36,448 bases of DNA from an uncultured Clostridium sp. (GTDB taxonomy: Bacteria > Bacillota > Clostridia > TANB77 > CAG-508), in NCBI GenBank assembly GCA_900555075.1, contig USJO01000009.1, positions 1 through 36,448 on the forward strand, in the 5' to 3' direction. The notes under the pieces were generated by a model that made no database searches, was not told where the DNA came from, and saw nothing but the letters and a program-made list of their open reading frames with translations. The position numbers were made by a program, and so were the translations under genes. Of the stretch, positions 8,971 to 15,987 are shown in pieces; position 1 is the first letter of the stretch, and every line of letters starts with the position of its first letter.

Positions 8971-10364
8971 GTTTTGTAAATACTAAATTAAAAGAATTTA
9001 ATAATGAATTAAAAAATAAAAAAATAGCTATAATAGGCTTAGGAGTAAGTAACAGCCCTCTTATAGATTATATGCAAAATTTAGGAACAAAAATAGAAGT
9101 ATTTGATAAAAGAGAAGAAGAAAAAATAGACAAAGACATATTAAATAAAATAAAAGAATATAAAATAGAAAAACATTTTGGAGTAAATTACTTGTCAAAT
9201 CTAAAAGACTTTGATATAATTTTTAAATCACCATCATGTAGACCTGACTTACTAGAGATTGAAGCAGAAGTAAAAAGAGGCGCAAAACTCACTTCAGAAA
9301 TAGAACTTGTATTAGAACTTTCACCTTGCAAAATTATTGCAGTAACAGGAAGCGATGGAAAAACTACAACAACATCATTAATATACGAAATCTTAAAAAA
9401 TAGTTACAAAGTATTTTTAGGTGGGAATATTGGAACACCGCTGTTTATTAGAATAAATGAAATGCAACCAGAAGATATTGTAGTACTAGAACTAAGTAGT
9501 TTTCAATTAATGACAATGAAAAAGTGCCCAGATATAGCAGTTATAACAAATGTTACTCCAAACCACTTGGATATACACAAATCTTATGAAGAGTATATAG
9601 AGGCAAAAGCTAATATATTCAGAAATCAAAAGGAAAGTGATAAATTAATCTTAAATTATGATAATGAAATAACAAGAAACTTTGCAAAACGAGCAAAAGG
9701 AAAAGTTACATTCTTTAGTAGTAAGGAAAAGCTAGAAAATGGTGTAATTTATAATGATGAAACGATAAAAATATCAGAAGATGGTTTAAGAAGACATATT
9801 TTAAAGTTAAGAGACACAAAATTAAGAGGAGTTCATAATGCAGAAAATATATGCGCAGCAATAGCAGCAACAAAGGATTTAGTAGATATTGAAACTCAAG
9901 TAAAAGCAATAGTTAATTTTGCAGGAGTAAAACACAGACTAGAGTTTGTACGAGAAATAAATGGAAGCAAATGGTATAATGATTCAATTGCTTCAAGTCC
10001 AACAAGAACAATAGCAGGATTAAATTCTTTTGATGAAGAAATAGTGCTAATAACTGGTGGCTATGACAAACACTTAGACTATGAGCCAATAGCAAAACCG
10101 ATTGTAGATAAAGTAAAAACTCTAATATTAATGGGGCAAACGGCAGAGAAAATACTTGGAGTTGTTAAAAAAGAACAAGCAGAACAAAATAAAACAATAG
10201 AAATATATAAAGTAGAAAACTTAGAACAAGCTGTAAAACGAGCAGAAGAACACTCAAAACCCAATCAAATAGTATTATTTTCACCAGCAAGTGCAAGTTT
10301 TGATATGTTTAAAAACTTTGAAGAAAGAGGAAACAAATTTAAAGAGCTAGTAAAGAAAATATAA
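8967..10364 (+). CDS. murD: UDP-N-acetylmuramoyl-alanine:D-glutamate ligase
   Basis: 465 residues, the usual Mur ligase length. It adds D-Glu to UDP-MurNAc-L-Ala in cytoplasmic peptidoglycan precursor synthesis. The N-terminal Rossmann-like domain has IAIIGLGVSNSP. The central ATPase has the P-loop AVTGSDGKTTTTSLI near residue 130, then NVTPNHLDIH. The C-terminal domain has SIASSPTRTIAG and LITGGYDKHLDY followed by SPASASFDMF. The start overlaps the pncC stop (ATGA). It is separate from the mraZ-rsmH cluster about 1.3 kb downstream, so the division/cell-wall cluster is split here. Confidence 0.95.
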   Translation: MSFVNTKLKEFNNELKNKKIAIIGLGVSNSPLIDYMQNLGTKIEVFDKREEEKIDKDILNKIKEYKIEKHFGVNYLSNLKDFDIIFKSPSCRPDLLEIEAEVKRGAKLTSEIELVLELSPCKIIAVTGSDGKTTTTSLIYEILKNSYKVFLGGNIGTPLFIRINEMQPEDIVVLELSSFQLMTMKKCPDIAVITNVTPNHLDIHKSYEEYIEAKANIFRNQKESDKLILNYDNEITRNFAKRAKGKVTFFSSKEKLENGVIYNDETIKISEDGLRRHILKLRDTKLRGVHNAENICAAIAATKDLVDIETQVKAIVNFAGVKHRLEFVREINGSKWYNDSIASSPTRTIAGLNSFDEEIVLITGGYDKHLDYEPIAKPIVDKVKTLILMGQTAEKILGVVKKEQAEQNKTIEIYKVENLEQAVKRAEEHSKPNQIVLFSPASASFDMFKNFEERGNKFKELVKKI

Positions 10365-10377
10365 GGAGGGGATAAAA

Positions 10378-10542
10378 ATGGTAATCGATTCAAATGGAAA
10401 AATGTTTGAAGAAAGAAGAAAAAAGGAAAGAAGATCAGGAGAGGACAGAAGAAAAGAAAAAGAAAAAGTAGAGGATGATAAGAGAAAATCAGATAGAAGA
10501 AAATCAGATAGAAGAAATCCAAAAAATGCGTATAAAGCATAA
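10378..10542 (+). CDS. Small, extremely charged basic protein of unknown function
   Basis: 54 residues, starting 13 bases after the murD stop with a strong AAGGAGGGG ribosome binding site before the ATG. After a short N-terminus (MVIDSNGKMFEE) the rest is almost all Arg, Lys, Glu and Asp. It contains repeated RR pairs spaced by acidic residues (ERRKKERR, EDRRK) and a direct repeat KSDRRKSDRR. No membrane segment or Cys. It is probably co-transcribed with murD. I do not recognise a family; such a protein could bind RNA, DNA or acidic surfaces, but that is a guess from charge alone. Confidence 0.6.
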   Translation: MVIDSNGKMFEERRKKERRSGEDRRKEKEKVEDDKRKSDRRKSDRRNPKNAYKA

Positions 10543-10564
10543 TTAGGGCATATGTGCCCTTGTA

Positions 10565-10648
10565 TCCCGATGTGGCGGAACTGGCAGACGCACACGACTC
10601 AAAATCGTGCGGGAAACCATGTGGGTTCGAGTCCCACCATCGGGACCA
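10565..10648 (+). tRNA. tRNA-Leu (anticodon CAA)
   Basis: Acceptor strands TCCCGAT (10565-10571) and ATCGGGA (10639-10645) pair fully, and CCA (10646-10648) is encoded. The anticodon stem CACGA/TCGTG encloses the loop CTCAAAA, giving anticodon CAA, which reads UUG. A long variable arm (class II) and the T arm GTGGG-TTCGAGT-CCCAC follow. The 3' end of this gene is repeated in the tandem units downstream. Confidence 0.96.
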
Positions 10649-10651
10649 GAG

Positions 10652-10683
10652 AAAAAAATCCAAGCAAAGCTAGGATTTTTTTT
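10652..10683 (+). terminator. tRNA-Leu terminator (copied again at 10827-10858)
   Basis: AAAAAATCC pairs with GGATTTTTT across an 11-base loop and ends in a T-run. Because it lies inside the 175-bp repeat, an identical terminator follows the second tRNA 3'-end copy. Confidence 0.8.
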
Positions 10684-10698
10684 GTAGAATTAAAAAAG

Positions 10699-10811
10699 TG
10701 GGGCTCGAAAAGGAGCTGTACCGAAGTTTCAGGCAAGTTAAGGCTTGCATGAAACGAGGGAAAATGGTCCGGTGGACCATTTTGCGACGCGGCTCTGAAA
10801 GAGGAGTCCCA
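10699..10811 (+). ncRNA. Candidate structured RNA core in the tRNA-linked repeat (second copy 10874-10986)
   Basis: The core is closed by GTGGG...CCCAC, the same stem as the tRNA T arm. It encloses several hairpins: GCTC/GAGC; a longer stem from GTTTCA plus GCAAG pairing with CTTGC plus TGAAAC; and a perfect AAAATGGTCC-GGT-GGACCATTTT hairpin. Local GC is higher than in the neighbourhood. No known RNA family was recognised. The structure was predicted by eye only. Confidence 0.45.
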
Positions 10812-11001
10812 CCATCGGGACCAGAGAAAAAAATCCAAGCAAAGCTAGGATTTTTTTTGTAGAATTAAAAAAGTGGGGCTCGAAAAGGAGCTGTACCGAA
10901 GTTTCAGGCAAGTTAAGGCTTGCATGAAACGAGGGAAAATGGTCCGGTGGACCATTTTGCGACGCGGCTCTGAAAGAGGAGTCCCACCATCGGGACCAGA
11001 A

Positions 11002-11040
11002 AAAAAATAGTAACTAGAAATTCTAGTCACTATTTTTTAA
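11002..11040. terminator. Bidirectional terminator between the repeat array and the minus-strand gene
   Basis: AAAAAATAGTAACTAGA pairs with TCTAGTCACTATTTTTT, 16 of 17 positions, with A-runs and T-runs on either side. It can serve convergent transcription from both directions. Confidence 0.75.
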
Positions 11041-11045
11041 AAAAA

Positions 11046-11450
11046 TTAATAAAGAATAATCTCCTTTTTAGAAAGTTGCATACCCTTTTTAACTAATTGA
11101 AACTGTGCGCCAAACAGCCTTTCATCAAATTTTGTTCCAAATGCGATACTAGCAATTGGCTCATCACCTTCAATTGCATCGAAGCATTCTTGAATAATCT
11201 TAGAGGTGTTAAACCATCCAAATTTCCAAGAATAGCACACCAATGCATAAAAGGTTATACCATTAGGACATCTTTTAGCCATAACAGTACCAAGTTTGCA
11301 ATTGCCAATATTTGCAAGCTCTGGCCAATATTGATGTGAGATCATTCCTGAAAAACCCAAAGCGTTCATACCTTCAGTATTAACTGGAAAGGCAATTCGA
11401 GTTTCTCCTGCGTTTAAAATATCATTTCCCCGCTTGTCATAAATAATCAT
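11046..11450 (-). CDS. Orphan conserved-looking protein of unknown function, probably acquired
   Basis: 134 residues starting at MIIYDKRGND. AAGGAGG lies a few bases upstream of this ATG, so it is preferred over the longer frame to 11510. It is soluble-looking, with no signal peptide or membrane segment. The end (FGTKFDERLFGAQFQL, KKGMQLSKKEI) faintly recalls the last strand-helix of macro-type ADP-ribose domains, but the defining N-terminal motif is missing and I make no functional call. Codon use differs from neighbours: more T- and C-ending codons and one in-frame CGG (11430-11432), a codon absent from the intact housekeeping genes here. It lies on the minus strand beside a tRNA and its tail repeats, with no operon partners, which suggests horizontal acquisition. 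Confidence 0.75.
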   Translation of the reverse strand: MIIYDKRGNDILNAGETRIAFPVNTEGMNALGFSGMISHQYWPELANIGNCKLGTVMAKRCPNGITFYALVCYSWKFGWFNTSKIIQECFDAIEGDEPIASIAFGTKFDERLFGAQFQLVKKGMQLSKKEIILY

Positions 11451-11593
11451 CCTGAAAACCTCCTTAAATGATATTAAAGTGTGTGCTTCCTCAAAAATGG
11501 TCAAGGACACTAAAAAAATATATAATAAATTATATAATATTTAAAGTGGTTTTGTCAAATTTATAAAAATTTAAAAAAAATTTCAAAAAACTA

Positions 11594-11622
11594 TTGCATT
11601 TTTAAAAAATATAGTATACAAT
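11594..11622 (+). promoter_or_regulatory. mraZ promoter
   Basis: TTGCAT (11594-11599), 17 bases, TACAAT (11617-11622). The MraZ boxes start at the -10 and lie just downstream, so binding would block initiation. Confidence 0.6.
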
Positions 11623-11657
11623 GGTAGCGAAGTGGAGGAAAGTGGTAGAAAGTGGAG
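11622..11657 (+). promoter_or_regulatory. MraZ-box operator: GTGGWG-type repeats at 10-base spacing
   Basis: GTGGAG (11632), GTGGTA (11642) and GTGGAG (11652) repeat every 10 bases, with a weaker TGGTAG (11622) in the same phase. This matches the known MraZ operator of direct repeats separated by 4 bases. It indicates autorepression of the division cluster by MraZ. Confidence 0.88.
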
Positions 11658-11680
11658 AACAAAAAGAGAGGTGAAAAGTC

Positions 11681-12118
11681 TTGCTAATAGGAGAATATGA
11701 ACATTCAATTGATACAAAAGGTAGATTAATAATGCCAGCAAAATTAAAAGAAGACATTGGCGAAAAATTTGTAATCACTAAAGGGTTAGATGGATGTTTA
11801 TTTGGATATTCTCAAAAAGAATGGCAAAACTTTGAAGAAAAATTAAGAACCTTTCCACTTACAAACAAAGATGCCAGAGCATTAATGAGATTTTTTCTAG
11901 CAGGAGCAATGGAATGCGAAATAGATAAACAAGGAAGATTCCTAATCGCAGGAAATTTAAGAGAATTTGCAGGACTAGAAAAAGAGGTAGTAATAATTGG
12001 TGTGCTAAATAAAATTGAAATTTGGAGCAAATCAAAATGGCTTGAATATAGTGAAAAAGAAAACAATGAAGCAGATGATATTGCTGAAAAAATGGCAAAC
12101 TTAGACTTAGGTATATAA
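11681..12118 (+). CDS. mraZ: Transcriptional regulator MraZ
   Basis: 145 residues, normal length. MraZ is an AbrB-like DNA-binding protein that controls the division and cell wall cluster. Two SpoVT-AbrB-like repeats are visible: IDTKGRLIMPAKLKEDIG near residue 10 and IDKQGRFLIAGNLREFAG near residue 85, each with the D-xx-GR signature. The start is TTG at 11681 (LIGEYEHSID follows), with GAGAGGTG 7 bases upstream. It is preceded by its own operator repeats. rsmH follows after an unusually long 290-base spacer. Confidence 0.95.
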   Translation: MLIGEYEHSIDTKGRLIMPAKLKEDIGEKFVITKGLDGCLFGYSQKEWQNFEEKLRTFPLTNKDARALMRFFLAGAMECEIDKQGRFLIAGNLREFAGLEKEVVIIGVLNKIEIWSKSKWLEYSEKENNEADDIAEKMANLDLGI

Positions 12119-12408
12119 CTTGCAAAAGTTTATATAAAGAGCTAAAGATGAAATATTAAAAAACAAAAGATTAAAAAAACAAAAGATAAAAAGAAAAGAC
12201 ACATATTATTTTATTTAAGAAACTAAAGATGAAATGAATTAAACAAAAGAAGAATTATTAATAGAACAAATGAATTGTGATATTTACAAAAGTAAACCTA
12301 TATACACTAAAGATTTAAATTTAAATAATAAACAATGGACAGCAGTTGGTATATACACTTGCCAACTGCTTAGATGCTATATAAACCAAAGGTAGAGGTT
12401 AAAAGTAA
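12119..12408 (+). other. Long A-rich mraZ-rsmH spacer with direct repeats, a hairpin and a possible mini-ORF
   Basis: It contains a repeated CTAAAGATGAAAT (about 12142 and 12222) and repeated AAACAAAAGAT-like runs. A perfect 9-pair hairpin AGCAGTTGG/CCAACTGCT occupies 12341-12370. An ATG at 12270 opens 41 codons ending at 12395, just inside the rsmH ribosome binding region, but it has no convincing Shine-Dalgarno. I cannot assign a role. Confidence 0.5.
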
Positions 12409-13338
12409 ATGAGAGAATTTAAACACATTCCTGTTTTACTTAATGAATGTATAGAAGGATTAAATATTAAAAAAGATGGAATATACGTAGATGGAACTTT
12501 AGGAGGAGCAGGACATAGCTTTGAAATTGCAACAAAACTAGAAAATACAGGGAAATTAATAGGAATAGATAGAGACCAAGAAGCAATAAAAAAAGCAAAA
12601 GAAACATTAAAAAACTTCAACAATGTAATATATGTACAAGACAACCATGATAATATAAAAGAGATTTTAGAAAAATTAAATATAGAAAAAGTAGATGGAA
12701 TCCTTTTGGATCTTGGTGTATCATCATATCAAATAGATGAAGAAACAAGAGGATTTAGTTATATGAAAAATAGTCCATTAGATATGAGAATGGATAAAAC
12801 ACAAAATCTAACGGCAGAAGACGTAATAAATACTTATCCAGAAGAAAAGCTAGCAGATATAATTTATAGATACAGCGAGGAAAAATTTGCAAGACAAATT
12901 GCAAGAAGAATATGTGAACATAGAAAGATAAAAAGGATAGAAAATACTACAGAACTAGTAGAAATAATAGAAAAATGTGTTCCAAAACAAATTCAGGGAC
13001 ACCCAGCTAAAAGAACCTTTCAAGCAATACGCATAGAAGTAAATAATGAAATAGAACCATTGTACAATACAGTAACAAGTGCAATAGATTTATTAAAAGC
13101 GGGAGGTAGATTGTGTATTATAACCTTCCATTCATTAGAAGACAGAGCAGTTAAAGAAGCATATGCTGATAGTGTTGGAAAATGTATATGCCCACCAGAT
13201 TTACCATATTGTGTATGTGGAAACAAAAGCAAGGGCAAAATAATAACAAAAAAACCAATATTACCAACAGAGGAAGAAATGGATGAAAATAGCAGAAGTA
13301 AAAGTGCAAAACTAAGAATTTTTGAAAAAACGGTATAG
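12409..13338 (+). CDS. rsmH: 16S rRNA (cytosine(1402)-N(4))-methyltransferase
   Basis: 309 residues, typical RsmH (MraW) length. It methylates N4 of C1402 in the decoding centre of 16S rRNA using S-adenosylmethionine. Seen motifs: HIPVLLNE at the N-terminus, the SAM-binding DGTLGGAGHS near residue 28, GIDRDQEAI, DGILLDLGVSS, then GRLCIITFHSLEDR and a C-terminal RSKSAKLRIFEK. The ribosome binding site GAGGT lies about 10 bases before the ATG. It is second in the mraZ-rsmH-ftsL-pbp order typical of Firmicutes division clusters. Confidence 0.97.
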   Translation: MREFKHIPVLLNECIEGLNIKKDGIYVDGTLGGAGHSFEIATKLENTGKLIGIDRDQEAIKKAKETLKNFNNVIYVQDNHDNIKEILEKLNIEKVDGILLDLGVSSYQIDEETRGFSYMKNSPLDMRMDKTQNLTAEDVINTYPEEKLADIIYRYSEEKFARQIARRICEHRKIKRIENTTELVEIIEKCVPKQIQGHPAKRTFQAIRIEVNNEIEPLYNTVTSAIDLLKAGGRLCIITFHSLEDRAVKEAYADSVGKCICPPDLPYCVCGNKSKGKIITKKPILPTEEEMDENSRSKSAKLRIFEKTV

Positions 13339-13372
13339 AGTAAAAAACTTAGATTTTAAGGAGGTGCAAAAG

Positions 13373-13879
13373 ATGGCGAGAAGCTATAATAGTAGATATG
13401 AATATGAAACAAGCCCAAGAAAACTTGAGCCATATTATGCACCAAATAAAAAAATAACTCAGACCAAAAAACAAAATAAAGAAAATACAGTAAAGAAGCA
13501 AAAAGAGGAATTAAAACTTAAGGCAAAAATTGTAATGTACTTAATAGTAGCATTTGGATTGCTTTTTGCAATAAGCTTTAGAAATGCAAAAATTGATGAG
13601 AATTTTGAAAAAGTACAAACCTTAAAATCAGAACTTGCAGCAATAGAAAAAGAAAACTCTCAACTTGAAGTATCAATAGAAAGTAACTTAAATTTAACCA
13701 ATTTAGAACAACAAGCAAGGAATTTATTAGGAATGCAAAAATTAACAAATAAGCAAACAGAATTTGTAACACTCCCAAAAACAGACTACATAGAGGTTGC
13801 ATCAGAGCAAGTAGTAATAGAAGAAAATAATAGCTTATTTAAAACAATAGCAGATTATATAACACAATTATTCAAATAA
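13373..13879 (+). CDS. ftsL: FtsL-like cell division protein
   Basis: 168 residues. A basic, Lys-rich cytoplasmic N-terminus of about 65 residues is followed by a single membrane segment (KIVMYLIVAFGLLFAISF, about 64-81). An extracytoplasmic coiled coil (LKSELAAIEKENSQLEVSIE) and the DivIC/FtsL-like LEQQARNLLGMQK follow. Divisome FtsL bridges FtsB/DivIC and the septal synthase. ATG 13373 has AAGGAGGTG 7 bases before it, which is better than the TTG at 13322 inside the rsmH end. Identification rests on topology and gene position, since FtsL sequence is poorly conserved. No in-frame problem seen. Confidence 0.8.
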   Translation: MARSYNSRYEYETSPRKLEPYYAPNKKITQTKKQNKENTVKKQKEELKLKAKIVMYLIVAFGLLFAISFRNAKIDENFEKVQTLKSELAAIEKENSQLEVSIESNLNLTNLEQQARNLLGMQKLTNKQTEFVTLPKTDYIEVASEQVVIEENNSLFKTIADYITQLFK

Positions 13880-13890
13880 TAAAATCATAC

Positions 13891-13931
13891 AAACACTTCT
13901 TTTTACATAAAATCAAAAGAGGTGTTTTTTT
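13891..13931 (+). promoter_or_regulatory. Terminator-like hairpin containing the PBP gene ribosome binding site
   Basis: Arms 13891-13903 and 13915-13927 form 13 pairs with one G-U. A T-run (13925-13931) ends at the ATG at 13932. The right arm holds the Shine-Dalgarno AGAGGTG. The loop contains TAAAAT (13908-13913), with CATACA 16 bases upstream. Confidence 0.65.
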
Positions 13932-15899
13932 ATGTGGATATCAGATGTAGGAAGAAAAAGAAAATTAAGAAATATGTTATTTATTATATTTTTAGTACAA
14001 ATAGCATTAATCATAAGAATAGGTTTTATACAATTTGTACAAGGAGCAGAACTTCAAGCAATGGCATATAGTCAACAAACATTAAATAGAACTATTAATC
14101 CAAAACGAGGTAGAATCTTAGATAGAAATGGAAAAATTGAACTCGCAGTAAGTGCTAGCACAGAAACAGTTTCAGTAAATCCAACAAACATATCAGCAAA
14201 CAATAAACAAAAAGTTGCAAGAGCATTGTCGGAAATATTTGATTTAGACTATGAAAAAACACTAAAAAAAGTAAGCAAAAAAACATCAATAGAAATAATT
14301 GTAAAGAAAGTGGATAAGGAGAAAACAGATAAACTTAGAATTTGGTTAGCTGAAAACAATATAACAACAGGCATAAATATTGATGAAGATACTAAAAGAT
14401 ATTACCCATATAGCACATTAGCTTCAAATATTATAGGCTTTACAGGAAGTGATAATCAAGGACTTGAAGGCTTAGAAAGTTACTATGATGATATTTTGAG
14501 TGGAAAGCAGGGAAAAATTTTAAAACTTACAGATGCGACAGGAACAGATATGGGGGTTGAAGGAGAAGATTATATAGCAGCAGAAGATGGAGACGATATT
14601 ATTTTAACAATTGATATGACAATACAATCAATAGCGGAAAAGTACCTAAAACAGGCCTGCATAGACAATGCTTGCACAGATGGAGGAAATGTTATAATAA
14701 TGAATCCCAAAACAGGTGACATACTTGCAATGGCAACATATCCAAATTATGATTTGAACTCACCTTATGAAATAAACAATGAGGAATTAAAATCAGTTTG
14801 GGATACATTAAGTGGAGGAGAAAAAAGTAATTATCTGTTACAAATGTGGAGAAATAAAGCAATATCAGATACATATGAACCAGGTTCAACATTTAAATTG
14901 GTAACCTCATCAGCAGCTTTACAAGAAGGAATAACAGACACAGATAGAGCAGGAGAATTTCACTGCTCAGGCTCAATTACAATAGCAGGAGCAAGAATAA
15001 AATGCTGGAGATATTATAGACCACACGGTTCACAAAGTCTAAGGCAAGCACTAATGAATTCATGTAACCCAGTATTTATTGGAATAGGACAAAAATTGGG
15101 AATACATACATATTACAGCTATTTAGAAAAATTTGGACTTTTAACAAGAACTGGAATAGATTTGCCAGGCGAAGCAAACAGCATATTTTTAAAAGAAGAA
15201 AAAGTAGGACCAGTAGAACTTGCAACAATTTCCTTTGGGCAAAGATTTGAAATAACACCTTTGCATATGACAAAAATAGTTGGAACAATTGCAAATGGAG
15301 GAAAAGCAGTAAATCCAAGACTTGTAAAATCAATAATAGATACAAAAAAAGGAGAAATAAAGCAAATAGCAATAAAACAGGGAGAACAAGTAATATCAAA
15401 AGAAAACGCTGATAAAATACTTAATATGATGCAATCAGTTGTAGATGAAGGAACAGGAAAAAATGCAAAGGTTGAGGGCTACAATATAGGAGGAAAAACA
15501 GGAACATCAGAAGATGGGGTAAACACAGGAAAACGTATAGCGTCATTTGTAGGAGTGGCAGATGTAAAAGATCCAGAGGTAGTAATTGTAGTAATTTTAT
15601 ACAACCCGACAGGACAGGGAGGACACCAAGGAGGTGGTGTAGCAGCACCAGTAGCAGGTCAAATTTTAGGAGAAGTATTACCATATATGGAAATATCAAG
15701 AGAAGATAAGGAAATAAAAGAAATAGTAGAAATGCCAAATGTAACAGGAATAACGTATTATGAAGCAAAGAAACTTCTAAAAGAAGCAGGAATAGAAACA
15801 AACAGCATACTAGAGGCAGAAACCATAATAACAGACCAGGTGCCAAAGGCAGGAATAAAAATAACCAATGGAACAAAAGTAATATTATATGGAGAGTAA
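13932..15899 (+). CDS. Class B penicillin-binding protein with PASTA domain (FtsI/SpoVD type)
   Basis: 655 residues. This is a transpeptidase that cross-links septal or spore cortex peptidoglycan. An N-terminal membrane anchor (NMLFIIFLVQIALIIRIGF, about 13-31) is followed by a dimerisation domain with PKRGRILDRNG. The transpeptidase has YEPGSTFKLVTS (SxxK), MNSCNPVF (SxN) and GGKTGTSED (KTG). A single C-terminal PASTA domain starts at MPNVTGITYYEAKKLL. The PASTA tail and position after ftsL fit SpoVD or the vegetative FtsI/PBP2B; sequence alone does not decide between them, so no symbol is given. The start follows a terminator-like hairpin that contains its ribosome binding site, so expression may be insulated from upstream read-through. 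Confidence 0.93.
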   Translation: MWISDVGRKRKLRNMLFIIFLVQIALIIRIGFIQFVQGAELQAMAYSQQTLNRTINPKRGRILDRNGKIELAVSASTETVSVNPTNISANNKQKVARALSEIFDLDYEKTLKKVSKKTSIEIIVKKVDKEKTDKLRIWLAENNITTGINIDEDTKRYYPYSTLASNIIGFTGSDNQGLEGLESYYDDILSGKQGKILKLTDATGTDMGVEGEDYIAAEDGDDIILTIDMTIQSIAEKYLKQACIDNACTDGGNVIIMNPKTGDILAMATYPNYDLNSPYEINNEELKSVWDTLSGGEKSNYLLQMWRNKAISDTYEPGSTFKLVTSSAALQEGITDTDRAGEFHCSGSITIAGARIKCWRYYRPHGSQSLRQALMNSCNPVFIGIGQKLGIHTYYSYLEKFGLLTRTGIDLPGEANSIFLKEEKVGPVELATISFGQRFEITPLHMTKIVGTIANGGKAVNPRLVKSIIDTKKGEIKQIAIKQGEQVISKENADKILNMMQSVVDEGTGKNAKVEGYNIGGKTGTSEDGVNTGKRIASFVGVADVKDPEVVIVVILYNPTGQGGHQGGGVAAPVAGQILGEVLPYMEISREDKEIKEIVEMPNVTGITYYEAKKLLKEAGIETNSILEAETIITDQVPKAGIKITNGTKVILYGE

Positions 15900-15987
15900 A
15901 AAAACAAACAAAAAAGTTAGGAAAATATTGTAAAATAAGCAAAAATGTGATATTCTATATAATATGTAAAAATGGAGAGTGAATTAG

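Larger units (their letters stand above)
10631..11000 (+). repeat. Tandem 175-bp repeat (two full units plus a stub) carrying the tRNA-Leu 3' end
   Basis: Units begin at 10631, 10806 and 10981, exactly 175 bases apart. The two full units look identical by eye. Each starts with the 3' T-stem strand, the acceptor strand and CCA of tRNA-Leu (GTCCCACCATCGGGACCA), then the terminator, a spacer and a GC-richer structured core. The third unit stops after the CCA. The first copy is part of the real tRNA. The pattern suggests tandem duplication or repeated integration targeted to the tRNA tail. Confidence 0.92.

Noticed and set aside
10631..11000. CRISPR array
   Set aside because: The repeats are 175 bases long and directly adjacent, with no unique spacers between short repeats.
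10599..11030. Minus-strand ORFs across the tRNA-Leu and its repeats (WSRWWDS and MVGLEPTWFPARF-type peptides)
   Set aside because: They are antisense to the tRNA and the tandem repeat units. They are a known kind of artefact with no ribosome binding site or family.
11046..11450. Macro-domain (ADP-ribose binding) assignment
   Set aside because: Only the C-terminal part vaguely resembles the fold; the characteristic N-terminal motif is missing.
12270..12395. A real gene in the mraZ-rsmH spacer
   Set aside because: It has no good ribosome binding site, no recognisable protein features and only 41 codons. It is kept as a note in the spacer entry.
15900..15987. T-box leader or strong promoter before pheS
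   Set aside because: The gap is only 88 bases and lacks T-box signature sequence. TATAAT at 15958 has no usable -35 at normal spacing.
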